A stretch of 64,000 nt of DNA from the NCBI GenBank assembly GCA_947685225.1, contig CANTUV010000010.1, forward strand, positions 6,696,001 to 6,760,000, read 5' to 3'. Made by a program: the position numbers and the translations under genes. Within the stretch, counting starts at the first letter, position 1. Each line of letters starts with the position of its first letter. This stretch comes from Garcia nutans (Eukaryota; Streptophyta; Magnoliopsida; Malpighiales; Euphorbiaceae). Shown here piece after piece: positions 1-11,368 of this stretch. The notes beneath the pieces were generated by a model that worked only from the letters and a program-made list of their open reading frames with translations, was not told the origin of the DNA and searched no databases.

Positions 1-327
1 GAGGCATGAGCGATTGTTAAAAGTAGTGAGTATACATGCCACACGTGATAATGTCATGCCGATGAAGTGGAGATCATGAGCTTCAAGAGACTATAAACTA
101 CTGAAACACAGCATGACTAACGCTGCATAAAATGAATAGAATAGAAGGTAAAACAAACATTTTTAGTGGGGATTCTTGACTAATTAGATATGATAATCAT
201 GGAAATATGCAATTTTCATACTTCACATGATTGTCAGTTCACAAAGTAATGTGGTTGATTGAAGGCCTTAATGATCTCTTGGATTAAACTATCAATCGCT
301 ACATCGCTAAAGACCAAAGGAAACTAC

Positions 328-2495
328 CTGTCTCCTTTCTGACGTCAATTGAGGAATGGATAACCGTATCACTTCTCCATCATTATTTGGTGTCAAACCA
401 AGACCAGAGCTTACAATGGCCTTCTCTATAGACTTTAGGCTGCACGTCAGGAAGTTACAAAAATCAGCAAAGGCAACATGACAAACTTAAATTATTTTTG
501 GAGGTACTCCTGCAAATTTCCAATTCAAACAGATCAAAAAAAAAATTCTGTTTTATGAGTGGCCAAAAATGCAACATACCCAAACAGTATAAAGAAAATA
601 TTGATTTCTATCTATGGTTTCACAACATGTTCGATGCTCTCAGTAAATGAAAATCCCATGAAAACTGCATGTCAATAGCCCCTACTTGATAGAACTTAGC
701 GGACAACAGGTATGCCACACTTTTTATATGCATGCTATCATATGTCTACCATGGAAGAGCAAATAAGCCTGGTACAATGATCCAAAAATATCCCCAATTT
801 TTTCTGTCCTTAGGTTTTGCAATACCTGGATTTGTCATATGGCTGGACCAAAAGAGAACTTGCATCAGGAGTACTGATTTGAGCTATGCTTTTCAAACTG
901 ACTGGACTTCCATAATACTCCACCTGTTAATACATAGTTTCATAGCTTTTCCAATAAAAAGCAAATTGACAGAACAGAAAAAAATTATACCAGTAGACAT
1001 TCCATAACAAGTGTTGCACACGCCACCTCATGTTTTCTAAGTTAAAGACTGATTGCATGTCTAAAAAAGAAGAAATTTAAAACAAATTGAATGTAAACAT
1101 TAACAAAAAAAAGTTATGTAGCTCATATTATCTGACGTCATTTGCCTAAATATATATATATATATATGAATGAGGAATAGAAAAAGGCTACATACATTTA
1201 TATGAAAATGAACATATATGTAACATGTGTTTGCGTGTGAGAAAACAAAGCAATTATATTTTTTTCCCTCACTGAAATAGTTCTTCCCACAGCACAATCC
1301 ACCTAATCAGATTAGATTGAGCTAACATGCACCGAGCTTCTCTTTATTTGAGAATATCAAATGCAGCTAAATTATGCTAAAGATTTGCCTTACACAGCAA
1401 TGAAGCAAAACAATTAATCAAATATGACATGCTTATCCTTTCCAACTCTAGAACTTATTTCTTTGTGCATAAGAACATAAAATTTTCTGCTTATCCAGAG
1501 GAACAGATATATTTTCAAATCAAGGAGATAAGGCTGTTGGAACCTGCACCTGCAACTGATACAACACAACTATATGTTGTACGCCAGCAGAGCTAAGGGT
1601 ATCATCGCACCAAAAAGAGAAAACGTCTTTTGGCATTTGTATCACAAATGCAATTGCACAAATCTAAAAATAGATTTATACCTCGATCTTATCTAACATT
1701 GCTGGGTTTGCTCTGCCCGTCCTTACAGAATTAAAATTGGTGCGAACTGTTTCAATAGTCTTTTCCATCCTTGCTTTCTGAAAAAAACCAACATTCTCAA
1801 TCACTCCTTTGGGAGAAGAAAGAAAAGTTCAAGGAGATCTTAAACTCTGGCCAATCTAAACACATGGAAAATCTTACAGAACCAATTACCAAAAGCACTT
1901 ACAGCATCTTTCTCAATGGAGGACTTCTCAGCTTCAATTTCTTCGATGGTTGCACACTTCACCACTACTCTTCTGCTTCTTACAGAACAATGTATGCATA
2001 ATCTTAATCAGGAAGTCCACTCAGCCCACGGACTATAAATAAAATTGACCCAGTATACGTTCTAACACTACCATTATCGCAACCACACGAATTAAGGGAG
2101 AAATTAGCATGACTAAGAACCCGGGAAACATTCACACAATTGCAAAACACAGTGAGTTAAGCAACAACAGACAGAATTAAAAAGTTATATAGCTTGCCTC
2201 TTCTGCAACAAGTGTTTCACAACAATGGGCTTGCCGGAAATTTTGATAGCACCAGCGTAATAAGAAGCAGAGCTCCAAAAACGCATAATGGACGTGTAGG
2301 AGTGGTTCTCAGCATAGTGAGGCACATAAAATGAACCTATAAAACAGCTTTGAAAATGTAAAATTGCAGAAACAAAACGGAAAGATGAATAGCAGACATC
2401 AGAATACCTGAAAGTGAGAGGAGGGTTTTGGAAGGGTTTGGCTTGGATTGGAAAAAGGAACGAAACGGGGTCGTTGAAGAGAAGTGAGTAGCCAT
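328..2495 (-). CDS. RRF: Chloroplast ribosome recycling factor, 3' part beyond the window
   Basis: Releases chloroplast ribosomes from mRNA after termination, with EF-G. I assembled six exons by eye: 2408-2495, 2198-2336, 1903-1969, 1682-1777, 826-923 and 328-439. All join in frame and give about 200 residues of a protein usually near 275. The start is the ATG at 2495, followed by MATHFSSTTPFRSFF, a Ser/Thr-rich plastid transit peptide; residues 1 to about 78 are the presequence. The mature part has ATIEEIEAEK, then the RRF signature RTGRANPAMLDKIE (residues 117-130), VEYYGSPVSLKSIAQIS and LGLTPNNDGEVIRLS. Introns are GT-AG except intron 2 (1970-2197), which starts with GC in the context AG|GCAAGC. 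The last exon or exons (about 75 residues) lie left of position 1; a GT donor follows at 327. The family call is very secure. Whether the gene is intact cannot be judged without its 3' end. Confidence 0.95.
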
Positions 2496-2720
2496 TAAAG
2501 AAACAGATTAAGGATGAGACTTTGAGAGAGCGAGGCAGATCGATTTTGGTCTGTGGATAAGAGCAAGGCTTGTCAAGGCTTGTTTGGTTGCTGGTACTGC
2601 AGTCCACACCGCGATCTGGTACGGGCCACAAATATTCCTGTTCCGGTTCAGGCTTTTATTTTATTTTATTTTATACTAGGAAATTATGATGGTTAGATTG
2701 AATTGACTTTTTCTATCTGT
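2496..2720 (-). promoter_or_regulatory. Likely RRF 5'UTR and promoter
   Basis: Upstream of the RRF start on the minus strand is a short leader, then an A/T pentamer run at about 2656-2681 that contains TATAAAATA. It sits about 170 bases before the ATG, a plausible TATA position. Assigned from position and composition only. Confidence 0.4.
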
Positions 2721-3190
2721 CCACGTCTTAAACCCATCCAATTTAAAACTCGAATTTTTAATAATTATTTTTTTTATTTTAAATTATTTATCATTATAAC
2801 ACTTAAAACTTCGATTAAATTAGATAACAAACATTTTTTTAGAGATTTTAAGAGAGATTTTTATTTTTTTACTCATCGTCCATCTTTTAAATATTGATAA
2901 TTAATAATATCATTTCAGAAAAATTTATACTGTAAAAAGAGATCATTAATATAGTTAGTGTCGGGATTATGCATAATTTAGTAAATCTACTTAATCCTAC
3001 TAAATCGAGTGATTATAAATGAATTCGATCAGTTTTAAAATAAGAAATGAGTGAAAACGGGTGAGAGATTTTAATAATTCTCGATTTCGGTTGAATTATC
3101 GAGTTAAGGTTTAATTTTTTCCACAAATCCGAACCCGACCAAAAGTTACAAAGGTGCATATATAACATGTACTCTATGTAAACAACATCG
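2721..3190. other. AT-rich intergenic DNA, no feature recognised
   Basis: The spacer between the RRF promoter and the next promoter-like segment is AT-rich. No coding exon, repeat terminus or RNA gene was recognised. Confidence 0.6.
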
Positions 3191-3716
3191 TTTATGATGC
3201 TTATATAAACCTACACTTTCTACAACCCTAGCCGTATAATTCATTTAGTGTTAGATTTTTCTCTCTCTCTCCATTCAAAATTCTCTCCCTTCTCTCTCAC
3301 TCACTCTCCATTTCTCACTTTTTTCTTTGTTGATTTCATAATTTTCTCTACTGCTTTACTTCTTCTAATACATTAAATATATAAAATCTTCTTCTAATTC
3401 ATTTGATCTTCTTCGATTTTCACCTATTCTAACCATTCATAAGTTTTCTAAATTTCTTCTTTGTGTTTTTTATTTTCTGTTAGGTTGTTTTTATTTTGTT
3501 AAGGCTTGTTAGCATTATATTGTTTTGACTTTTTTTTATGCTTATCAATTTATATTGAGGTTATTCCGATTAAAATAAGAGTTTCGATTATGGTTTTCAA
3601 TTGTTGTGATTGTGTTTCTGTTTTTGTTAAGAGTTTAGAAAAGGATTTTTCAATCAAAATAAAAGGTTTGATTAGGGTTTATTTTAAGTTTTATTTTGAT
3701 GTTTATTACTCTGTTT
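3190..3716 (+). promoter_or_regulatory. Promoter and leader-like segment without a downstream coding exon (left part)
   Basis: A TATA-like TTATATAAACC near 3200 is followed by ACAACCCTAGCC, which resembles the telo-box and TOP-like motifs of translation-gene promoters. A CT-rich leader follows at about 3250-3320, then T-rich intron-like DNA. Its continuation after the LINE (6371-6760) resembles 5'UTR introns of ubiquitin or elongation-factor genes. No coding exon follows. It may be an orphaned duplicate of a promoter plus leader intron. Function is inferred. Confidence 0.35.
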
Positions 3717-6353
3717 GATGTTTATGTCCGAGGGTTTGCAGGGTTGTGGATCAGGTTCGACAATGTAACATATAAAGTTGAAAGAGACTGCTTGCCCCTC
3801 AAGTTGGATTGGATGGGGAGAGCAAGCAAAATTTTTGGGATTATATGGATGAACTTATGCAAGGGATTCCAAATGATGAAATTATTTTTATAGGAGGAGA
3901 CCTAAATGAACATGTAGAAAAAGAAAGCGTAGGTTTTGAGGAGATACATTGAGGGTATAGTTTTGGAATTAGAAATGAAGAAGGTAAGAGTATCCTTGAT
4001 TTTACTTTAGCCTATGGTTTGATTTTGGCAAATACATATTTTATAAAAAGTGAATCACATCTAGTGACCTTTAAAAGTGGGCAAAATAGAAGTCAGATTG
4101 ACTTCATACTTATAAGAAAAGTCAATCGAACTCAATGCAAGGATTGTAAGGTTATTCCAGGTGAAACTTTGACCACTCAACATAGATTAGTGATTTTAGA
4201 TATCAAGTTTAAGAGGTTGACTAGTAGGTCAAGGAGGAACAATAGTCCTAAGATTAGGTGGTAGACTTTAAAAGGTGAAAAATAATTATTGTTCAAGGAT
4301 GAGTTGGTCAAAGCTGGAGGGTGGGAGGAAGATGTGAGTATATCATCAAATGATATATAGATATGCATGTTTGCAACAATTAAAGGAGTAGCTAGAAAGA
4401 TTCTTGAAGAATCTAAAGGGTGTGGAGATCTCTCGAAGGAGTCTGGGTGGTGAAATGAGGAAGTACAAAAAGCGGTAAGAAGTAAAATGAAATGGTATAA
4501 GAGTTTGCCCAAGTGTAATAACAATGATGCTTTTGAGCAGTACAAACACGCGAAAAAAGATGCTAAAAAGAAAGTTAGTCAAGTAAGAACACAATCTTTA
4601 GAGAGCTTGTATGAGAAACTTGGAACAAATAAAGGGGAAAAAACTATCTATAAATTGTCTAAGATAAGAGAAAAGAAATACCGTGATTTAAACCAAGTTA
4701 AGTGCATTAAAAATAAAAAGAATAAGGTTCTGGTTCAAGAAGATGATATTAAGGAACGATGGAGAAGCTATTTTGAGGAATTTCTTAATGGTAACCATAG
4801 TAATAACATTAAGGATTTAGACGTTAGGCAGGAGAAAAATATTAAATATACTAGACAGATTAGATTTTTCGGAAGTTAAAAAAGCTTTGAAGAGGATGAA
4901 AGTTGGTAAAGCATGTGAATCATATGAGATACCTATTGAGGTTTAGAAATATTTGGGAGATACAGAAGTTACATGGTTGACATTTTTGTTCAATAAAATC
5001 TTAAGTACAAAGAAAATGCCTAACGAATGGAGACAATGTAAGTTGATACCTATTTTTAAGAATAAAGAAGATATTCAGAATTGCTCAAATTATAGAGGTA
5101 TAAAGCTTATGAGCCACACTATGAAATTATTGAAAAAAGTTGTGGAACACAGTTTACGGTTAGATACTTGTATCTCCTCAAATCAGTTTGGCTTTATGCC
5201 TGGTCGATCAACTATGGAAGCTATTTTTCTTATAAGAGATTTGATGAAAAAGTATAGAGAGATGAAAAAAGACTTACATATGATTTTTATTTACTTGAAA
5301 AAGCATATGATAGAGTTTTTAGAGAAGTTTTATAGTGGGTCATAGAGCATAGAGAAATATCTATACGATATATCCAAGTCTTGAAGGATATGTATGAGGG
5401 AGCTATCACCAGTGTTCGCACTGTGTGAGGGAATACTAAGAATTTTTCCGCTTCTATTGGATTACATCAAGGTTCAGCTTTGAGCCCTTATCTTTTCGCC
5501 TTGGTCATGGACGAGCTAACAAAACATATACAGGATGACATCCCTTGGTGTATGATGTTTGTAGATGATATTATATTAATAGATGAGACTCAAGCAGGGG
5601 TAAGTCAAAAGTTGGAGCTATGGAGAAGCACTTTGAAATATAAGAATTTTAAGCTAAGTAGGACTAAGATTGAGTATATGCATTGTAGATTTAATAGCGA
5701 GAATAGAGAAAGAGACAAAATTATTTTAAACTGAATAGCAATACCTCACAGTACTTATTTTAGATATCTTAGCTCTATTCTTCAAGAAGATGGGGGTTGT
5801 GAAGAAGATGTAAATCATAATATTAAAACTGGTTGGATGAAATGGAGGGGTGCTACAGGAATTCTATGTGATCGAAATATGCCAATTAAATTAAAAAAAA
5901 ATTACCGCACTATAATACGACCCGCAATGATGTATGGTAGTGAGTGTTGGGCAGTAAAAGGACAACACATGAGTAAAATGCATGTCGTGAAAATGAGAAT
6001 AATAAGATGGATGTGTGGTCATACTAGGATTAATAGAATCCACAATGAGTACATTAGAGAAAAAGTGGGGGTAACACCTATTGAGGATAAGATAAAGGAG
6101 CATAGGTTGAGTTGGTTTAGTCATGTGAAACGAATACCTAGCGATGCGTTGGTTAGAAAATTCGAACAAGTTAGAGTAGATATAGCTAAGAGAGACAGAG
6201 ATAGATTTAAACTGACTTGGTTAAAGATGGTCCAAAATGATCTTATGATGTTACATCTATCAGAAGAGATAACCTTAAATCATATTGAGTAGAAAAGAAA
6301 AATTCATATAGCCGACCCCAATTGATTTGGGATTAAGACTTTGTTATTATTGT
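3717..6353 (+). mobile_element. RTE-type non-LTR retrotransposon (LINE), 5'-truncated and inactivated
   Basis: The element begins inside the AP endonuclease domain: around 3795 the translation reads APQVGLDGESKQNFW, then IFIGGDLNEHV near 3890 and SQIDFILIRK near 4090. Reverse transcriptase follows, with NYRGIKLMSHTMKLLKK (about 5088-5140), NQFGFMPGRSTMEAIF (about 5180-5230), LSPYLFALVMDEL (about 5480) and the active-site box FVDD (about 5560). The C-terminal part has RTIIRPAMMYGSECW and KEHRLSWFSHVKR. It ends with the plant RTE 3' tail GCCGACCCCAATTGATTTGG and a short TTG/TTA repeat. Several in-frame stops (for example near 3949, 4262 and 5738) and frameshifts make it non-functional. A 17-bp target-site duplication with one mismatch flanks it: 3700-3716 and 6354-6370. 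Confidence 0.92.
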
Positions 6354-6370
6354 TGTTTATTACTCTATTT

Positions 6371-6760
6371 AGGGTGTTCATCACGTGATTTCTACAGTTT
6401 TTTATTTTATTTTATTTTGTAAAATGATTTTTTATTTCTGAATATTTTTATTTATGCATTGGATTTGCATCTGTATGTTGAAATTCATTTGTCTGTATTA
6501 TAGATCTGAGATGTGTTGATATTTTATTCATCCATATTATAGATCTGAAATTGCATGGTGAAATTTGTTTGCCTTTTGATAGATCTGAGAGTGCGTGATG
6601 AAATTTATTTATTCATGTGATAGATTTGAGACTAAATGATATAATTTGTTTAATCTGAGACTGTATGTTGTAAATTATATTTTGATTGTGGTTGTATTGG
6701 TGAATTGTTGGGTATAGTGTTTGGTAAGTGGCTTATTTTGTCGGCATAATATTCTAGATT
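6371..6760 (+). repeat. Leader-intron-like segment with about five imperfect 40-bp tandem units
   Basis: Units that start with GATCTGAG or a close variant recur at 6503, 6542, 6582, 6623 and 6653, each followed by a T-rich stretch ending ATTATA or GTGATA. This is the continuation of the leader-like DNA that the LINE interrupted. No exon was recognised between here and 7600. Confidence 0.55.
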
Positions 6761-7639
6761 GGGTCTTCTTGTGATTAATTTGGTTTAGCTATTGAGCCGA
6801 ATAAACAATATTGTGGCTGTGAGTATTTTTTGTGATCAAATTTTGTAAGAATTAATCAAATTTACTAATAAACTGTAAAGCAATAAGGGTGATGAAACTA
6901 ATATTGAATTCTTAAACTAATAAAAACTAATCAAGTATCAGAATTCATTTTCATGGTATTTTGTACTACTTTAAAACGAGAAATATATTAGTGATACATG
7001 TTTTAAACGGTAATAATTGAATTAGATGTTATAATATTTTACTTTAATATTTATTTTTTCACTGCATTTAGAGTTAATATTTTCATTTGAATATAATTTT
7101 GTTTAAATTTCTGACATTCCTTTTATTTTTTTTATCAATTGAATGTATTTATTATTTAACAAAACCATGAAAGTTTTAATGGACAAATAGTTTGATTTAT
7201 ACTCATGCAGTTATAACTCTGCTGGACACTTGGACTGTTATTTTTAATTTATTATATGACTCAACCACATACATGAAATATATATATAGAATCAAATATG
7301 GCCTTAATTAAAATAATATAACTGAAAATATAGTTTGATTTATAAATTGAGAAGGATATTTGAATGGTATAAAATATTACAGACAATTGCAGTGGCTAAA
7401 TATTTGATAAAAAAATTTTGGAACAATTAACTTAATTCGAAGATTCCGAAAAAAAAAATTAAAAATTATCATTCACAAACTTGTGGATTGAACTAAATAA
7501 GCAAGCCCATTTGGTAGGCCCCACCTGAATCTATCCGACTGAATTTGAATATACGCGTCGGTCAAAAAATTAACATTGTTCGGTCAAACTCTTAAGAATT
7601 TCCCTTAATAGGTTGGGATTAAAAAATATAGTAAATTTG
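6761..7639. other. AT-rich intergenic DNA, no feature recognised
   Basis: Low-complexity AT-rich sequence with no ORF, splice pattern or terminal repeat that I can support. Confidence 0.6.
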
Positions 7640-9050
7640 ATCCATGTACAGCTATAGTCAACGTTTATACTCTTCAAGTTGGATTGAATAAGGACAGTAA
7701 GTAAAAATTTTGAAAATATATAATCGAATTTATGCAATATACTTCGAATTATGAAAATATTTTTATACGAGATATTTTATTAGACACGTAAAAAAGATAA
7801 ATTAGTTTTTGAAAATATGCTGTAGGATACAGTATCGAAATTAGAAATGGAAAGAGAAAGACCCTGAGTTTGTCATAGTTTACTGTTTAACACTAATAAA
7901 TATACACTTTTATAAAAAATAAAATTTTATTTAGTAAAATTTAAAATTAGGCAAATTATAAGCCAAATTGACTTTGTACTAAAAAAAGGTTGATCGAGCT
8001 TTATGCAAATATTGTAAAGTTAACTATTTAATATAGATTAGTGATTTTAGATATCAAGATGAAAATATTGGTAAGTATATTTTTGATAAATCAAATTTTC
8101 ATGACTAGATAAACTTTGAAAGGGGTAGAACAAATGATATTTAAAGATTGTCTGGTCAAAATTAGAAGCTCGAATGTAAATATAAATATATTAATAAATG
8201 ATATGTGAATAAACATGTGGATAAATATGTCTATAATTAAAAAAAATAGGAGTTGCTAAAAAGATATTTTAAAAATCTAAAGGATATGGGCCATAGGTCA
8301 TTCTTCTAATAAGTTCTCACCATATGGTCATCTTTCTAATGAGTATTCGTAGACTAATGAAAAAGTTAAAAAAATATATGATATAAGAGATTGTGCCATT
8401 GTTGTGATAATGAAGGTTTTGAGCAATATAGGCTTTTGAGCAATATAGACAAGTGAAAAAATGCCAAAAAGATATTTAATCAAGAGTATAATATTCAGAA
8501 AAAATATTAGAAATTTGAAATAAAGAGAGAAAAATACTATTTATAAATTGGCTAAAATAAAAAAAATATTAATATTTAAATTAAGTTAAATATATCAAAA
8601 ATTAAAAGAATAAAGTTTTAGTTTAAAGATAGGATATTAAGAAAATATAGAGAAGTTAATTTGGTGATCTTCTTAATAGTATTGAGGGTTTATATGTCAA
8701 AGAAAAATATGAAGTTACACTAGACAAATTAATTTTTTTGAAATTTAGAAAGTCTTGAAGATGAAAATCAGCAAATCATATGTTTCAAATGGAATACTAG
8801 GTGTGAAAATATATTGAAGATATAAAAGTTATATAGTTGAATGTTTTATTTAATAAGATTTTAAACATAAACAAATATCATATAAACAATGACAGTGCAG
8901 TTTAATATATATTTTTAAGAATAAATGAGATATTTAAAGTTGTTCGAATTATAAAGATATAAAGTTCATGATTCACATAATAAAATTATAAAAAAGAGTT
9001 ATAAAACATCATTTATATTTAAATAATTGTATTTTTAAGTTTAATTTTAA
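7640..9050 (+). mobile_element. Second RTE-type LINE fragment, heavily decayed
   Basis: The sequence runs colinear with the LINE at 3717-6353. Anchors include CTTCAAGTTGGATTGAATAA at about 7671, the AAATTGACTTTGTAC endonuclease segment near 7965, TAGATTAGTGATTTTAGATA near 8035 and the reverse-transcriptase segment around 8935-9045. Most differences are G/C to A/T, so no reading frame survives. It stops within the reverse-transcriptase domain and lacks the 3' tail, so it is truncated at both ends. Boundaries are approximate. Confidence 0.8.
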
Positions 9051-9296
9051 TATCACTAATATATTATTATTATTTATATTGGTCACTTATGTAATAATAA
9101 TTCACAAAAATTCATCATTTATTGAAAAAATTTTCAAACATTGTAATAGATGATGCTCGAGTGATATATGTATAAAATTCTTTAGTTAAACCTGAAAATT
9201 TTTAAATTGAAACATACTAGATCTAGTGTCTGTAATATAATTTCAAAGTGAACTATTGAAATTTTAATGCATTCTTTTACCTTTATTATAGTTTTA

Positions 9297-9593
9297 GAGG
9301 GTGTTTCTCAAAACTGGAGCTTTTCAGCTTATTGTGAATAAGTGATTTTTAGATTATAATCAGATTAAAAATAAGCAGTTAAGTGTTTGTGTAAACTAGC
9401 TAATAATCAGCTGATAATCAGTTTATAATCAGTTAAGTGTTTCTGTAAAATCAGCTTATAATCAGTTTTTAATTGTAGAAACTGTCAAAATGACCAAACT
9501 GTCCATGAGTTTATTTATTGTATAAAAATAATTTTTTAAATGTCAATTCAAAATTTATTTTGCAATAATAATAATAATAATAATAATAATAAT

Positions 9594-9641
<48 letters not shown>

Positions 9642-9910
9642 TTTCTTTGATGGGAACTAAAGTGTATAAGGTAGGCAAATTTAAAATATTGAAGATTAGG
9701 TAGGGATAGTATGGTCTTTTACTTGGTCAAAACTGCTTAAAAAATAAGTGCTTAAAAAAAAAGTAGCAAAACCCAACTTTTAAAAAACTGATTAAAATCA
9801 GATTATAATCTACTATTTAAGTTTTCAGAAACACTTAAATAAACAACTTATAATCTAAAAACAGCTTATAAGCAGTTTTGACCAGCTTTTAAGTTTTGAG
9901 AAACACCCTC
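9297..9910. mobile_element. Tourist-like MITE, copy 1
   Basis: A 614-bp element with perfect 19-bp terminal inverted repeats GAGGGTGTTTCTCAAAACT. It is flanked by TTA on both sides (9294-9296 and 9911-9913), a 3-bp target-site duplication typical of PIF/Harbinger. It has no coding capacity. The subterminal regions repeat TTATAATCAG-type motifs and the centre carries a long (AAT)n tract. Three further copies are in the window. Confidence 0.88.
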
Positions 9911-9913
9911 TTA

Positions 9914-11340
9914 ATTTAGAGTTACTTCCTTAATATTTATCTCGATAAAACTTTATTTTTTATGAATCCATAATATTTTAAATTTAATTATAATATGATT
10001 CTAAAATTGATGTATTATAAAGTACTCTGAAGTTCATTTAAATGAATCATTTAAGTTAATTTTTGTTATTTAATTTTCCAATGATTAATTTGTAATATTT
10101 GACAAATATATCTATTATTTGATATAGTGCTTCAAAATCACTGCTTAGTTTAAATTTTTAATGCGATACGAAGATTAGCCTCTTATTTTATTTTAAATTA
10201 TATAGATGTTGAAACTATATATAACCATCTTAACTATTTGTATTTTATAAATATATCAAATCCAAAATGGATGTTATTAATTCTTATAATTTTGTTTGTA
10301 TTATTAAATTGAAATTTATTATAAAGAAAATAAGAAAAAAGATTATTAGAATTTAAGTTTTAGACTCGTAATGCAATGAAATAATAAACGACAAGCATAT
10401 TAATTTCTCTAGAAATATTTTGAAAATGAACAGTCACGCAATTCAGACCCTCACCCAAACCTGGAAGCGACATATTAGAATTGCAATAATTCAAGGGATT
10501 GTTTTAAATGCGCTCAGAATTTTTTAAATATATTTTATTTGGGCTTTTAATATGATAAAGTTTATCTTTAAAGTATAATGTTACTTTCATTTTCTCTTAA
10601 ACAATTAAGATAAACACAAAATTTATAAAAAATGTAAAAATTAATTAATTTAGTTTACATTAACGAATAATATATTGTGTTAAAATTAATAAACACAATA
10701 TATTGTATTGAAATTATATTTTTAATGCATTAGTATTTTTTTTCAGGCGTGGTTTCCTTCTTCATCAATATATTTAATAAATTTAATTTAAGATATAACA
10801 TAAATTAAAGTAATATATTCTAAATTAATAATTAAATTTACAAAAACGTTCCTTTCTTCATTCTATTTAATTAGTTAATACATTTAGCTAAATAAGCTAA
10901 CTAATAAATATTCTAAATTATATTCAAACCATTTTAATTAAAATACTCATTAAGTAATTTAAATTAAATTAACAATGTAATGATTTAAATTATCCTAATT
11001 TTATTACTTTAATTTGAATGGGCTATATTTAATTAAATGCAATAAACTATAATTAATTAAATACACCACAAGTAATAATTTCGATATTTTAATAAATGGA
11101 TATTTAGTTTAGTTATCTCGCGAATATAACGAGGGATATTATAGTAATTTAATTAAATGAAAAAATAAAGTGCGTATTTCCTAAATAAATAATTAAAAAC
11201 CATTTTTTTTTGCAGCAAAAACGCTCTTCGAATGGGCATGTATTGAACTCTGCCATCTATCTGCAGCCTGGCTAATTATATATACAAGCGGCAAATTAAG
11301 ATTAGAATCCGCACAAAACTCAATTATTTGTCATGCCTTC
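9914..11340. other. AT-rich intergenic DNA, no feature recognised
   Basis: No coding region was recognised. A short less AT-rich stretch near 10430-10480 could not be assigned. TATA-like sequence near 11275 lies upstream of the phytocyanin remnant and may be its old promoter. Confidence 0.55.
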
Positions 11341-11368
11341 TAATTTAAACCTCTTCACACATCCATCC

